From positions 124,001-188,000 of the forward strand of contig NZ_FREV01000004.1 in assembly GCF_900143545.1 (NCBI RefSeq): a stretch of DNA of 64,000 nt, given 5' to 3'. The notes under the pieces were generated by a model. It worked only from the letters and a program-made list of their open reading frames with translations, searched no databases and was not told the DNA's origin. This document shows positions 17,117 to 26,413 of this stretch, one piece after another. Numbering within the stretch: the first letter of the stretch is position 1; the number at the start of each line of letters is the position of its first letter. A program made the position numbers and the translations under genes. The DNA comes from Loktanella sp. Alg231-35. Lineage in GTDB: Bacteria > Pseudomonadota > Alphaproteobacteria > Rhodobacterales > Rhodobacteraceae.

Positions 17117-17851
17117 ACGCCGCCACCGTTCGATTCAGTGAATGTGATTGCCATGTGGTTTACCTTACTTGCGCGGACGCATTCCAAGACTAAACGAAGC
17201 GCATAGAACTGGGGCATCCAGCGGAATTCTCGACTAACTGACAAAAATCTGGATTGCAATCAATAGTAGATTCGTCCCGCATTGCGGTCATCTGCGACCT
17301 CGAAGGTAGCGATAAACCCGACTAAAAGCATCAGATGACCGGCTTGAGCCCAGACTGTGAATTGGATTTTCATGCTGCGTGCGCGCGCGGCACGGCAATT
17401 GCTGCGAACTCATTATTGATAGCGCCGGCGGCCGAACTGAATAGCCGCCATTCGTTCGTAATGCAGCGAGGTCGGAAACGTAATCTAGCAATTGCAGGAC
17501 CGACTGAGCTTTCGCTGCGGCTGCGCCCAAATCCGCGCTTGCAAAAGACCGAACGCAAATTCGCGCAACTCGTTTTCATCGCCGCCTTACGTCAATGCCG
17601 GCAACGGTTATTAAACCGATGCTATGCTCTCGGCGTCAACGCGGCGCTGGCGTATGGGTATGGGATGCAATCCATACGTTAAACGAAAGTGACGGAGTTA
17701 TAAGGCAAGACCGGTAACCTTCGAATGGTCCAGCCGGTGACGCGCCTACCATAGTCGAAAGACCTGTCCGCTATCCGGGCGTCGTTTTGAAATTCGGCTT
17801 AGGCAAGGTGCAGGACGATCCGGCACAAATCTGATTGCCACGGTCCACAGT
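17117..17851. other. Gene-poor stretch between the small membrane ORF and tcuA
   Basis: About 735 bases with no credible coding sequence on either strand. Frames are short and disagree with neighbouring codon usage. The segment at about 17340-17600 contains TTCGTTCGTAATGCAGCGAG and CTTTCGCTGCGGCTGCGC. It has the flavour of dispersed noncoding elements I have seen in Roseobacter genomes, but that recollection is not verified. No tRNA fold, phage attachment site or transposase remnant was found. Confidence 0.45.
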
Positions 17852-19318
17852 TTATCCAGCAGCCCCCTGACCCGCGCAGCGACCGAACACCGCGCCAGAG
17901 GTAAGGCCTGATCCACCCGGATAGCCCTCAAAGAACACGCCCCCGACCATTTCACCAGCGGCGAAAAGGCCGCCAATGGGTGTCCCGTCCTCGCGCAGAA
18001 CCTCGCATCTTTCTGAAACCTTCAGGCCTCCATAGGTGAACGTTATGCCGCCCGTGACCGGATAGGCTTTGAAGGGTGGCGTATCGAACTTTTGCGCCCA
18101 GTTGGATTTGCGCAAGGTCAGCCCTTGGGTGCTTTTGCCATCCAGAGAAGTCGGGTCGAATGTCGCGTCATCGTTTACTGCATCGTTGAATGCCTCAAGC
18201 GTGGCGCGGGCTGCGGTGGCGTCAACGCCCGTCAGCATGTCACAGAGCGCGTCAAGCGTATCGGCCTGCACGAAATGTGCGTCGTGGAATGTGTATTCTG
18301 CGTAGAGCAGGTCATCGACCTTGGCGTCAAATATTTGCCAAGCGAAATGTCCGGGCTGGTCCAACACCGCTTTGCCGAATTGCGCGTAGGTGTAGTTGCG
18401 AAAGTTTTCACCTTCATCGACAAATCGGTCCCCATCTGCGTTCAGCATAACACCAAGAAAATAGCAGATTTTGCGGTAGTTCTTGCGCTCGGACGCAGGC
18501 AGATCAAGATTGGCGTAGTCGGGCATGTGCAAATCCATCGGCGTGGCGTGGCAGCCGTCAATCAACCCGTAGCTTTGCGCGCCAAGACTCATGGCCATCG
18601 ACAAACCATCGCCCGTATTCATCGGTGTGCCGCGCACCTTAGCCTTGTCCCAGTGGCCGCCCATCCAGTCGCGGCGTCGCTCTGCGCTGGCCTCGAAGCC
18701 ACCGCAGGCGAGGATCACGGCGTCCCCAGAAATCTCTTCATCACCGACCTTAACTCCGATGACCGTATCACCGTCCGTCATCAACTCAGTCACGGCACTT
18801 TCATATCTTATCGTACCGCCAAGACGCGTGAACGCGGCCAGTTCCATATCAAACAGGCCCACGCCTTCGTTTTCGGCGGCAAGTGTAAGGCCACCCCAGA
18901 AAACGTGTCTCCCGTTCTTCTCAAAGCTTTGGCGCGAATAGATCGGTTCGAACTTTACGCCATGCCGCCCCAGCCATTGCATCGCGGGCAGAGATTGCCC
19001 GATCAGGCAGTCTTGTTCTGGCGCCAACGGGCGGCCACCGTTGAACATCAAAAGATCATCAGCAAACTTGGCCGTCGTGTAGCCACCGAAATCGGTCACG
19101 GCCAAGCGCGGGTCGTCCTTGTCTTTGAGCAACGGCATCAGATCGTCAACGCCGTCATAGGCAAATCGCATCGCGCCTGCGGTGTATTTCGTATTGCCGC
19201 CTGCCAGCGCTTCGTCTGCCTTCTCCAGCATCAAAACCGCGGCACCAGCTTCAAGTGCTGCAATGCCTGCACACATGGCTGCGTTGCCTGACCCGACGAC
19301 GATGATCTTCTTTGACAT
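17852..19318 (-). CDS. tcuA: FAD-dependent tricarballylate dehydrogenase-like flavoprotein (TcuA family)
   Basis: A 488-residue flavoprotein of the fumarate reductase/succinate dehydrogenase type. The N-terminal Rossmann motif is VVGSGNAAMCAGIAALEAGA (residues 6-25), and GLFAAGEMVGGVFFEGYPGG near the C-terminus is the second FAD-binding segment. TcuA oxidises tricarballylate to cis-aconitate. The neighbours (PrpF-like isomerase, TTT transporter, TctDE) support tricarboxylate catabolism. The electron-accepting partner TcuB is not in the window. It is divergent from the GntR regulator. Exact substrate is inference. Confidence 0.82.
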   Translation of the reverse strand: MSKKIIVVGSGNAAMCAGIAALEAGAAVLMLEKADEALAGGNTKYTAGAMRFAYDGVDDLMPLLKDKDDPRLAVTDFGGYTTAKFADDLLMFNGGRPLAPEQDCLIGQSLPAMQWLGRHGVKFEPIYSRQSFEKNGRHVFWGGLTLAAENEGVGLFDMELAAFTRLGGTIRYESAVTELMTDGDTVIGVKVGDEEISGDAVILACGGFEASAERRRDWMGGHWDKAKVRGTPMNTGDGLSMAMSLGAQSYGLIDGCHATPMDLHMPDYANLDLPASERKNYRKICYFLGVMLNADGDRFVDEGENFRNYTYAQFGKAVLDQPGHFAWQIFDAKVDDLLYAEYTFHDAHFVQADTLDALCDMLTGVDATAARATLEAFNDAVNDDATFDPTSLDGKSTQGLTLRKSNWAQKFDTPPFKAYPVTGGITFTYGGLKVSERCEVLREDGTPIGGLFAAGEMVGGVFFEGYPGGSGLTSGAVFGRCAGQGAAG

Positions 19319-19344
19319 ATTCGATTCCCTTCTTTATCGGATTA

Positions 19345-19362
19345 TGTATCCAAGCGGATACA
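19345..19362. promoter_or_regulatory. Palindromic operator candidate between tcuA and the GntR gene
   Basis: TGTATCC-AAGC-GGATACA is a perfect 7-base inverted repeat with a 4-base spacer. It lies 26 bases from the tcuA start and 20 bases from the GntR start. FCD-type GntR proteins such as VanR bind similar TGTAT...ATACA sites, so this is probably the shared operator for autoregulation and control of tcuA. Confidence 0.65.
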
Positions 19363-19382
19363 ATTTGAAAAGGACCTTTTAG

Positions 19383-20030
19383 ATGCAGGCTGATCCCACT
19401 GATCTGTCCCAAGGCGGCGTTGCCTTCGCCAAACTGATGCACGCCATCGAAACGGGTCTGTATCAACCGGGTGATCGCCTGCGCGAGGTTGAGATCGCCG
19501 AACGCTTGTCCCTGTCGCGCACACCTATTCGTGAGGCCCTGCGCCGCCTTGAGGCTGAAAACATTGTCGAGCATCGCCCCCGCGTCGGAGCTGTGATCCG
19601 CAAGCTGGGTCAGGCCGAAGTGGTCGAGCTATATGAAATGCGGCTGGTGCTAGAACGCACGGCGGCGGAAATGGCAGCCAAACACAGCGCCGAGGCGGAG
19701 GTTGACGCGCTGGCCGTGATCAATGACGACATCCGTCAGACACCAGATGACGCCGCCCGCGCGGCCGCCATCAATCAGAAATTCCACCACGCAATCAATC
19801 TTGCGGGGCGCAATCGCTTTTTGTTGGATGCGGCCCGCGCGATCAACAATGCGCTGTTGTTGCTGGGGCCAACGACATTGGCCGATGCGGACAGGATCGC
19901 CACGGTTGTTCACCAACACAGCCAGATCATCGACGCAATTAGCGCAGGAGACATCGATGCTGCGGGGGCGGCGGCCGAGGCCCATTTGCAAACCTCGTTG
20001 CGTTATCGACTGAAGGTCATGCGTGGATGA
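19383..20030 (+). CDS. GntR-family regulator with FCD ligand-binding domain
   Basis: A 215-residue protein. Residues about 10-75 form the winged HTH (RLREVEIAERLSLSRTPIRE), and about 85-210 form an all-helical FCD domain with the metal/ligand histidines (KFHHAINLAGRN, VVHQHSQIIDAI, EAHLQTSL). FCD regulators bind organic acids. It is divergent from tcuA over a perfect palindrome and overlaps the next gene by ATGA, so it likely senses a tricarboxylate or derivative and controls the cluster. AAAGGACC precedes the ATG. Confidence 0.9.
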   Translation: MQADPTDLSQGGVAFAKLMHAIETGLYQPGDRLREVEIAERLSLSRTPIREALRRLEAENIVEHRPRVGAVIRKLGQAEVVELYEMRLVLERTAAEMAAKHSAEAEVDALAVINDDIRQTPDDAARAAAINQKFHHAINLAGRNRFLLDAARAINNALLLLGPTTLADADRIATVVHQHSQIIDAISAGDIDAAGAAAEAHLQTSLRYRLKVMRG

Positions 20031-21043
20031 GGCAGATTGCGATCACCCACGCAATTGCGGGGTTCGGGGTGCTTTCATTCCACCTCATCGGTTTGCCGTT
20101 GCCATGGCTCTTGGGGCCGATCGTCGCCTGCTTGATCGCCGCCCTTCTGGGCGCGCAAATGAAAAGCATACCTGTGTTGAACAACGCGATGCGCTCGATC
20201 CTAGGGGTTGCGGTGGGCGCGACATTCACGACTGCGCTTGTGATCAGCATGGCAGGGTACTGGACGACGTTGATCCTCGTGCCGGTCATGGTCTTTCTGA
20301 TCGGGTTGGTTGGCGTTCCGTATTTTCAACGGCTGTGGGGGTTTGATTTCGCCACCAGTTATTATTCCGCGATGCCCGGTGGGTTGCAGGACATGCTTTT
20401 GTTTGGCGAAGACGCGGGCGGCGATGTGCGCGCGCTGTCCTTGATCCACGCAACCCGTGTGATGGTTATCGTGGTGGCCCTGCCGTTTATCCTGAAGGGG
20501 TACTGGGGCGTTGACCTCAGCAACCCGCCGGGGGTGCCAGCCGCAACTTTACCCCTATCGCAACTGGCCCTGATGATCGTCGCCGGATTGGCCGGATGGC
20601 AGATTGCCAAGGCCGTCGGACTTTTTGGCGCGTCGATCTTGGGGCCGATGATCTTGGCGGGTATGTTGGCGTTGACTGGAATACTAGAATATCGCCCACC
20701 AGCCGAGGCAATCTGGGCCGCTCAGTTCTTTATCGGCATGACTGTCGGCACCAAGTATGCTGGCGTCACAGGCGCCGAAGTGCGCCGCGATGTGGCTGCG
20801 GCCCTTGGGTTCTGCGTGATCCTTTTGATCCTGTCGGCGGGCTTTGTTGAGGTCATCCATCTTTTTGCGCTGGCCCCACCGATGGAGACCTTGTTGGCCT
20901 TTGCCCCCGGCGGTCAGGCCGAAATGACGGTTCTTGCGCTGATTGCGGGGGCGGACATGGCATTTGTCATCGCCCACCATGTACTAAGGATCGTAACCGT
21001 GATTGTCGGTGCGCCAATTGCTGCCCGGTTGTTTAGCCAGTGA
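20027..21043 (+). CDS. AbrB-family membrane protein (putative transporter or regulator)
   Basis: A 338-residue, strongly hydrophobic protein with about ten membrane segments arranged as two similar halves. The pattern GLPLPWLLGPIVACLIAALLG in half one recurs as LFGASILGPMILAGMLALTG in half two, typical of the AbrB duplication family, sometimes misannotated as ammonia monooxygenase. Function is unknown; co-occurrence with TTT genes suggests organic-acid transport. It starts inside the GntR stop codon and converges on the hydroxyacid dehydrogenase with an 11-base overlap. Confidence 0.82.
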   Translation: MRQIAITHAIAGFGVLSFHLIGLPLPWLLGPIVACLIAALLGAQMKSIPVLNNAMRSILGVAVGATFTTALVISMAGYWTTLILVPVMVFLIGLVGVPYFQRLWGFDFATSYYSAMPGGLQDMLLFGEDAGGDVRALSLIHATRVMVIVVALPFILKGYWGVDLSNPPGVPAATLPLSQLALMIVAGLAGWQIAKAVGLFGASILGPMILAGMLALTGILEYRPPAEAIWAAQFFIGMTVGTKYAGVTGAEVRRDVAAALGFCVILLILSAGFVEVIHLFALAPPMETLLAFAPGGQAEMTVLALIAGADMAFVIAHHVLRIVTVIVGAPIAARLFSQ

Positions 21044-22001
21044 CATCTGGATTGATGACGTGGATCGGCGCGCCATCCGCAAAGGCGTTGATCTGATCGA
21101 ATATGTCACTGAATTGCAGATCGAACTCGTCCTCGGTGACGTAGCCGATATGGGGCGTGGGCAGGACGTTAGGGTGGGTCAACAGCGGGTTGGCCGTATC
21201 GCGCAAAGGCTCGCTGTCAAACACATCGACGGCGGCGTGAATACGGCCTTGTGCGATCTCGGTCTCAAGGACGCCGGGTGCAATCAGGCCAGAGCGTGAG
21301 GTGTTCACCAGCAGACTGCGCGGGGCCATCGCGGCAAGATCACCCGCCGTAATACTGCCCCGCGTTACAGGTTTCAGGCGGACATGCAGGCTGACAATGT
21401 CAGAGGTGGCAAAGAACGCCTCGCGATTATCCGCTACGGTACGCCTATCCGCTCGTGCGCGTGCGCGGCCATCTTCTGACGCCCACCACTGAACGCGCAT
21501 CCCGATCGCCTCTGCGTAGCCCGCAACCGCCTGCGCGATCCGCCCGTAGCCATAAAGCCCAAGGGTGCGGCCCCGCAATGTGCGCCCAACCCCCATCTGC
21601 CAATCGCCCGCACGGATGCTGGCGACCTGCTGTGGGATCTGGCGGAAGCTCGCAAGGATCAGCGCGAGGGTCATTTCGGCAGCGGCATAGGACGGCGTGT
21701 CGCTGTGCATGTTCGAACACAGCATCACCCCGTTTCCAGTGCAGGCGGGCACGTCGATATGGGGATAGACGCTGCGTTGGCTAATCAATTTGAGGTTCGG
21801 GACGCGTTCCAGCAGCTCTGGCCCGATCTTGGTGCGTTCGCGAAACAATACAAGCGCGTCCGCATCTTGAATGCGCGCTGCAAGAGCCACAGGGTCGGGT
21901 TCATGATCGGTCCAGACGGTGACGTTATGGTCATTCAGTTTGTCAAAGCAGGGCAGCCCCCGCAGCGTGTCGAACCAATCGTCGAGGATGTGAACCTTCA
22001 C
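21033..22001 (-). CDS. D-isomer-specific 2-hydroxyacid dehydrogenase
   Basis: A 322-residue NAD-dependent enzyme of the D-2-hydroxyacid dehydrogenase family. The Rossmann motif is LGLYGYGRIAQAVAGYAEAI near residue 150. Catalytic elements appear as VNTSRSGLI (Arg), DVFDSEPL (Glu) and PTPHIGY (His). The family interconverts 2-oxo acids and D-2-hydroxy acids. It overlaps the PrpF-like gene by ATGA, so it is co-translated with tricarboxylate genes; its substrate may be a breakdown product of that pathway. Confidence 0.87.
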   Translation of the reverse strand: MKVHILDDWFDTLRGLPCFDKLNDHNVTVWTDHEPDPVALAARIQDADALVLFRERTKIGPELLERVPNLKLISQRSVYPHIDVPACTGNGVMLCSNMHSDTPSYAAAEMTLALILASFRQIPQQVASIRAGDWQMGVGRTLRGRTLGLYGYGRIAQAVAGYAEAIGMRVQWWASEDGRARARADRRTVADNREAFFATSDIVSLHVRLKPVTRGSITAGDLAAMAPRSLLVNTSRSGLIAPGVLETEIAQGRIHAAVDVFDSEPLRDTANPLLTHPNVLPTPHIGYVTEDEFDLQFSDIFDQINAFADGAPIHVINPDVTG

Positions 22002-23089
22002 GCCTTGCTCCAGACAGAGGCTGGGATCATAACCTCACCGCGCGCCAGCAATCTTGCGGTGCGCACCAATCCAGCAGAGCGCAGATCAATGCCGTTTTCT
22101 GTCAGCTCATAATCGACAAGCACGTCGATCTGGCCCGACGCATGTTCCAACGTCACTGCCGCAGGCCGCTGGTTGGACCGGACCGCCATCCCTTCGGCCA
22201 CACTCCCCGGCGTCAGCACACAAGACGCAAAACATTGCGCGCCCGTCACGGCCATTGTCGGATGCGCCGACCATGGCATAAAATACCGCGTCGCAATGGT
22301 GCCGCCGTCTTTGGCAGGGGCCAACAGGCCGAACTTGGGTGTGACAGAGGATGCCACGTCCTTGATCCCCATCGCCTCCCCCGCTTGGATGCGCACAGCC
22401 TCCATCGCGGCAAAGAAGTCGGTGTTGTCGTTCAGGTCCTCAGCGCTTTCGTAGCCGGAAAGGCCGAACGCAGACGCCTTTGCGATGACCATCGGCATGG
22501 CGACATCCATGCAGGTGACGTCTATTTCATCGAAGGTATCAATCAGGTTTCCCGTGGGCAGAAACGCTCCCGTCGCTCCGCCGATAGTGTCCATGAATTG
22601 CAAGCCAACTGGGGCTGCGGTGCCTGGCACGCCGTCAATCGCGGCGTCCCCGTCATAAGCCACAGCGCCTTGTGGTGTCTGTACAATTGCTGTCACCCGC
22701 GCGCCAGTGTTCACGGCGCGGATGTTCACCGTTGTTTCACCACCCGTCGGTGCAATCAAACCTATTTCGATCGCGGAGGGGCCAACACCGGACAGGATGT
22801 TGCCGCAGGTTGGTTTGAAATCGACGGTGCATTCCTCGACGCTGACCTGCGCGAAGAAGTAGTCAATATCTGCCCAATCGTCGTCTGACTTGGACAACAT
22901 CGCGACCTTGGTCGCTACTGCATTGCCGCCCCCGATCCCGTCGATGTTGAGCGGATGACCAGACCCGACCATGGCAACAAGCACCTCAGCCAAAGTGTCG
23001 AGGTCCTCGGGCAGATCAGCGCGGTTCAGGTATGGCCCACGGGATGTGCCTCCACGCATGAACAGAAAGGGAATGGCGGTCTGGGTCAT
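21998..23089 (-). CDS. PrpF-like aconitate / oxalomesaconate isomerase
   Basis: A 363-residue protein of the PrpF family (diaminopimelate-epimerase fold), with the N-terminal signature MRGGTSRGPYLNRADLP and the GSGHPLNIDGIGGGNAVATK segment. PrpF and relatives isomerise trans-aconitate, methylaconitate or 4-oxalomesaconate. With TcuA and a TTT transporter, an aconitate-isomerase role (trans to cis) is a sensible inference. The ATG at 23089 forms an ATGA overlap with the tctAB stop; the GTG 12 bases upstream is less likely. Confidence 0.85.
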   Translation of the reverse strand: MTQTAIPFLFMRGGTSRGPYLNRADLPEDLDTLAEVLVAMVGSGHPLNIDGIGGGNAVATKVAMLSKSDDDWADIDYFFAQVSVEECTVDFKPTCGNILSGVGPSAIEIGLIAPTGGETTVNIRAVNTGARVTAIVQTPQGAVAYDGDAAIDGVPGTAAPVGLQFMDTIGGATGAFLPTGNLIDTFDEIDVTCMDVAMPMVIAKASAFGLSGYESAEDLNDNTDFFAAMEAVRIQAGEAMGIKDVASSVTPKFGLLAPAKDGGTIATRYFMPWSAHPTMAVTGAQCFASCVLTPGSVAEGMAVRSNQRPAAVTLEHASGQIDVLVDYELTENGIDLRSAGLVRTARLLARGEVMIPASVWSKA

Positions 23090-25113
23090 GTTAGGGGCCA
23101 CGGCAGATCAACGAAGGACTGCAACACACCTGGCGGGAAATCACGGTTCAGGGTCCAAGCCATGGCGCAGATGAACGCGATTCCCACGGCGGTATAGATC
23201 GCCGCATAGCCCCAGCTTTTGCCAGCGCGCAGCCGGATGAACAGCAACAAGAACCCTGCGAGTGCCAGAATGAACCCGAAGACAGCGGATGCCACAAGCA
23301 GGCTCGCGAACCACCCTAACGTCGCCCAAAGGCCGTGGACATTGTCGTCCGCCTCTTCGGCCTCGCGATCTGCAAAAATCGCGGACGTCTCATCCGCGCG
23401 CATCATTTGGACCAGCAACAGCGCACAGCCGATCAGGGCAACGGTTGCCACAAACACAGGAAACACGCGGTCCATGCGAGCAAAATCAGGAATGATCGCA
23501 GCGTTCCAATAGGTCAGCGCAATGTAGGCCGTAACTGCTAGCAGGAAGACAACAGGCGCGCGTTTGCTACCCGCCGCGACCGACCCTTCGGCCTGAATGT
23601 TTTTGGCCTGACGCAACCCGATCACGACGGACAGTAGCGTGATGATGATCAGCACGATCACGATAGGGCTGAAAACATATTCGATGCCGTCCTCAAACCC
23701 GCGCCGGAAACGGGATGCGCCAATCTGATAGGCTTGGTTGGTATAGCGTTCAGCGGGCGCCGCCAGGACGAAACCGATCAGGAACGCGGGGCGTGACCAG
23801 TCAAAGCGGCGCATCAAAATGCCCAACAGGCCGATGCCGAATAGGGCCACGAGGTCCCAGATTTCTTGACGGGACTGGAAGGCAGCGAAAGCGATAATCA
23901 TGAACAGGAATGGTGCTAGCAGCGCAAAGCGGATCTCGGTCAGCTTGGCGATGCCACCGGACGCTGCGATGCAGATCAACGTGCCCACGACGTTCGCCAG
24001 CGCCAGCAACCAGACGATGGCATAGGTGAAATCGAGGTTGTTCTTGAGCATGGACGGCCCGACCTCAATCGACCCCGTGCCGAGCAATGCGACAGCCGAG
24101 ATAAAGATCGCCATGGATCCTGATCCGGGAATACCAAACAGCAAAGTGGGCACCAGCCCGCCGCCTTCTTTGGCGTTGTTTGAGCTTTCGGGCCCGATCA
24201 CGCCGCGCACGTCGCCTGACCCGAACTGGGATTTGTCTTTAGCTGTTTGCACCGTGTGCCCATAGGCAATCCAGTCCACGACCGATCCGCCAAGGCCAGG
24301 GATGACGCCAACAACGACGCCAATCAGTGAACAGCGCACTGACAGCCATTTGTTCGCCCACCAGTCTTTGACACCCTCTGCCCAGCCCCCCCCTAAAGGC
24401 GCGCGATCAGAGATGGCTTTGTCGCGGCGCAATAGGGCGATGATTTCGGGGATGGCAAAGATACCAAGGCCGACGATGACCAGTTTTAGACCATCCACGA
24501 GATACGGCATGTCATAGGTCGACATGCGCAAGGCACCCGAACTGGCGCCTTCGCCAATGGTACCGACAAGAATACCAAGACAGGCCGCAACAAGTCCCTT
24601 GAGCGCCACGCGCCCGGCAAGAATCCCGACCATAGACAAACCAAAGATCGTGATCATCAACAGTTCGGGCGTTTGAAAAAGCAGCACAATCGGGCGTGCA
24701 GCAAGGATAAAGACAGTCAGGAACGCGGCCCCCACAAGGCCACCAAACAACGACGATGCAAAGGCGGCCGACAGGGCGCGCGCCGCTTGGCCTTTCTTGG
24801 CCATTGGAAAGCCATCAAGCACCGTCGCTTGGGACGCCGATGATCCGGGAATACCCATGAGAACGGAGGCAAAGGTGTCAGAGGTTGGCACAACGGCCAC
24901 CATGCCAACCATCAGGGCCAATCCGGTAACAGGCTCCATCCCGAACATGAACGGCAGCAAAAGGGACAGGCCCGCGATGCCGCCAAGTCCGGGAAAGACG
25001 CCGATACACAGCCCCATAACAACACCAAGGACCAAATAGCCGATGACGTGTGGCTGTAGGATCATTGCAAATGCGTCGCTCAACGCAGGAAATGCTGTTG
25101 CAAAGACCTCCAT
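23086..25113 (-). CDS. Tripartite tricarboxylate transporter permease, TctA fused to TctB
   Basis: A 675-residue membrane protein. Residues about 1-500 are the large TctA permease, with the paired signatures GVFPGLGGIAGLSLLLPFMF and GVIPGLGGSVVDWIAYGHTV and the LMGIPGSSASQATVLDGFPM segment. Residues about 525-675 carry four more helices resembling the small TctB subunit. TctA and TctB are usually separate genes. The protein uses the TctC binding protein to import citrate-like acids with a cation gradient. AGGGGAC precedes the ATG. Confidence 0.88.
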   Translation of the reverse strand: MEVFATAFPALSDAFAMILQPHVIGYLVLGVVMGLCIGVFPGLGGIAGLSLLLPFMFGMEPVTGLALMVGMVAVVPTSDTFASVLMGIPGSSASQATVLDGFPMAKKGQAARALSAAFASSLFGGLVGAAFLTVFILAARPIVLLFQTPELLMITIFGLSMVGILAGRVALKGLVAACLGILVGTIGEGASSGALRMSTYDMPYLVDGLKLVIVGLGIFAIPEIIALLRRDKAISDRAPLGGGWAEGVKDWWANKWLSVRCSLIGVVVGVIPGLGGSVVDWIAYGHTVQTAKDKSQFGSGDVRGVIGPESSNNAKEGGGLVPTLLFGIPGSGSMAIFISAVALLGTGSIEVGPSMLKNNLDFTYAIVWLLALANVVGTLICIAASGGIAKLTEIRFALLAPFLFMIIAFAAFQSRQEIWDLVALFGIGLLGILMRRFDWSRPAFLIGFVLAAPAERYTNQAYQIGASRFRRGFEDGIEYVFSPIVIVLIIITLLSVVIGLRQAKNIQAEGSVAAGSKRAPVVFLLAVTAYIALTYWNAAIIPDFARMDRVFPVFVATVALIGCALLLVQMMRADETSAIFADREAEEADDNVHGLWATLGWFASLLVASAVFGFILALAGFLLLFIRLRAGKSWGYAAIYTAVGIAFICAMAWTLNRDFPPGVLQSFVDLPWPLT

Positions 25114-25135
25114 AACGTCCCCTGTCTGTTATGTG

Positions 25136-25176
25136 CTGAAAAAGAAGAAACCCCACCCGCCGGTCAGCGGATGGGG
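25136..25176 (-). terminator. Intercistronic hairpin between tctC and tctAB
   Basis: On the minus strand a 10-bp stem (25167-25176 with 25151-25160, one G-T pair, 6-base loop) is followed by TTTCTTCTTTTTC. It begins 9 bases after the tctC stop. It looks like a partial terminator or mRNA 3'-end stabiliser that keeps binding-protein expression above that of the permease. Confidence 0.75.
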
Positions 25177-25185
25177 CGTTAGTGG

Positions 25186-26277
25186 TTACTGAAGGACGAC
25201 GCCGTAACGCTCGCTCAGCCAGTTGATCACGAAGTCTTTGGCTTCTTGTGGCACGTCGGTCGCGCTGGCCATGGCGGTCTGCGCGGCAGAACCTGTCAGC
25301 TGTGGGTACACGCCAAGACGCGCGCGGCTGATCTCGGCGAAATCATCACGCTCTTGGATGGCGGCGAAGGCTTCCGTGAAGGTGGCAACTGCGTTGTCAG
25401 GTGCGCCTGCAGGCAGGAAGACCATCTTTTGTGCGGGGAAACCTGCAACGAAGAAGGCTTTCCATGCATCCCACTGTTCGCCGGATGTTTCACAGCCTTC
25501 TGTGGCTTCACAGACTTCTTTGAACGTCGGCATGTCAGGGAATGTTGGGTCGCGCACGATGTTGCCATCTGCGTCCAATGCACCAAACGAGAACCAAGGC
25601 GCAGCTGTGCCAGCTTCGACCAGCGGTGTCACGCCGGACAGGAAGCTAGAGGATGTCTGATAGTCGATGTTGGCTTCGCCGCGCTCAAACATCAGACGAC
25701 CATCGCCGCGGCCTTCGATTCCGAAAACAGGCTCAACCTGCAAACCCAGCATTTCCCATGCCAGAAGTGGCACGAGGTCAAGACGAGTGGCCCCCTGAGA
25801 GCCGTAGATGAAATCTTCGCCCTGCAATGCAGACGCATCGCCACCGTCGCCAAGTTGCGCGGACAGCTCTGGCGGCAAGTAGGCCACACCGCCTGTGCCG
25901 GAGGCCAAAACCACGTTCCAGTCGCTGTATTCATAACGCACGCGCGGATCGCTTAGCAGGTAGGGGAACTGCGTGGAGCCGGACGAACCAAAGATGGTCG
26001 TGCCGTCTTCATATCCCATTTCCTGAAACGCATTCGCACCTTTGGTAGAACCAGCACCGGGATTGAAGGTCACAACGACGGTGGGGTTGCCGGGCAGAGC
26101 CTCGGACAGAAGCGGCGCGTAAAAGTTGGCCCATTTGGCCGATCCACCTGTTTCAGAGAACGGGATGATCCATTCAACTGTCTTGCCGGACAGATCAATC
26201 TGATGACCGTCAGCCACAGACTGTGTCGCCACCAAAGCGGATGTGAGCGCAAGCGCGGCCAGTGTTTTCTTAAGCAT
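25186..26277 (-). CDS. Tripartite tricarboxylate transporter substrate-binding protein (TctC family)
   Basis: A 363-residue periplasmic protein starting MLKKTLAALALTSALVATQS with a typical Sec signal peptide cleaved near VADG. It belongs to the TctC/Bug superfamily (KTVEWIIPFSETGGSAKWAN after the signal) but is longer than the usual 320 residues. Two cysteines near residue 250 (CEATEGCETS) may form a disulfide. It delivers the acid ligand to TctAB. GGGAGGAAAA lies 4 bases before the ATG. It is divergent from tctD. Confidence 0.86.
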   Translation of the reverse strand: MLKKTLAALALTSALVATQSVADGHQIDLSGKTVEWIIPFSETGGSAKWANFYAPLLSEALPGNPTVVVTFNPGAGSTKGANAFQEMGYEDGTTIFGSSGSTQFPYLLSDPRVRYEYSDWNVVLASGTGGVAYLPPELSAQLGDGGDASALQGEDFIYGSQGATRLDLVPLLAWEMLGLQVEPVFGIEGRGDGRLMFERGEANIDYQTSSSFLSGVTPLVEAGTAAPWFSFGALDADGNIVRDPTFPDMPTFKEVCEATEGCETSGEQWDAWKAFFVAGFPAQKMVFLPAGAPDNAVATFTEAFAAIQERDDFAEISRARLGVYPQLTGSAAQTAMASATDVPQEAKDFVINWLSERYGVVLQ

Positions 26278-26413
26278 TTGTTTTCCTCCCAGACGGACCT
26301 GCTTGGCCCTGTAATTAAGAATCAGAAGGCCTCCGCGCCTTCTTGATGATGTCACCTTGTAGTGGCATCCTTGCGTGAACCTTGCATCGCCGAATTAATC
26401 TGAAAGGCAGCCT

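Noticed and set aside
18092-19291. 399-codon plus-strand open frame
   Set aside because: Antisense to the TcuA-like flavoprotein, with no start context or homology signal.
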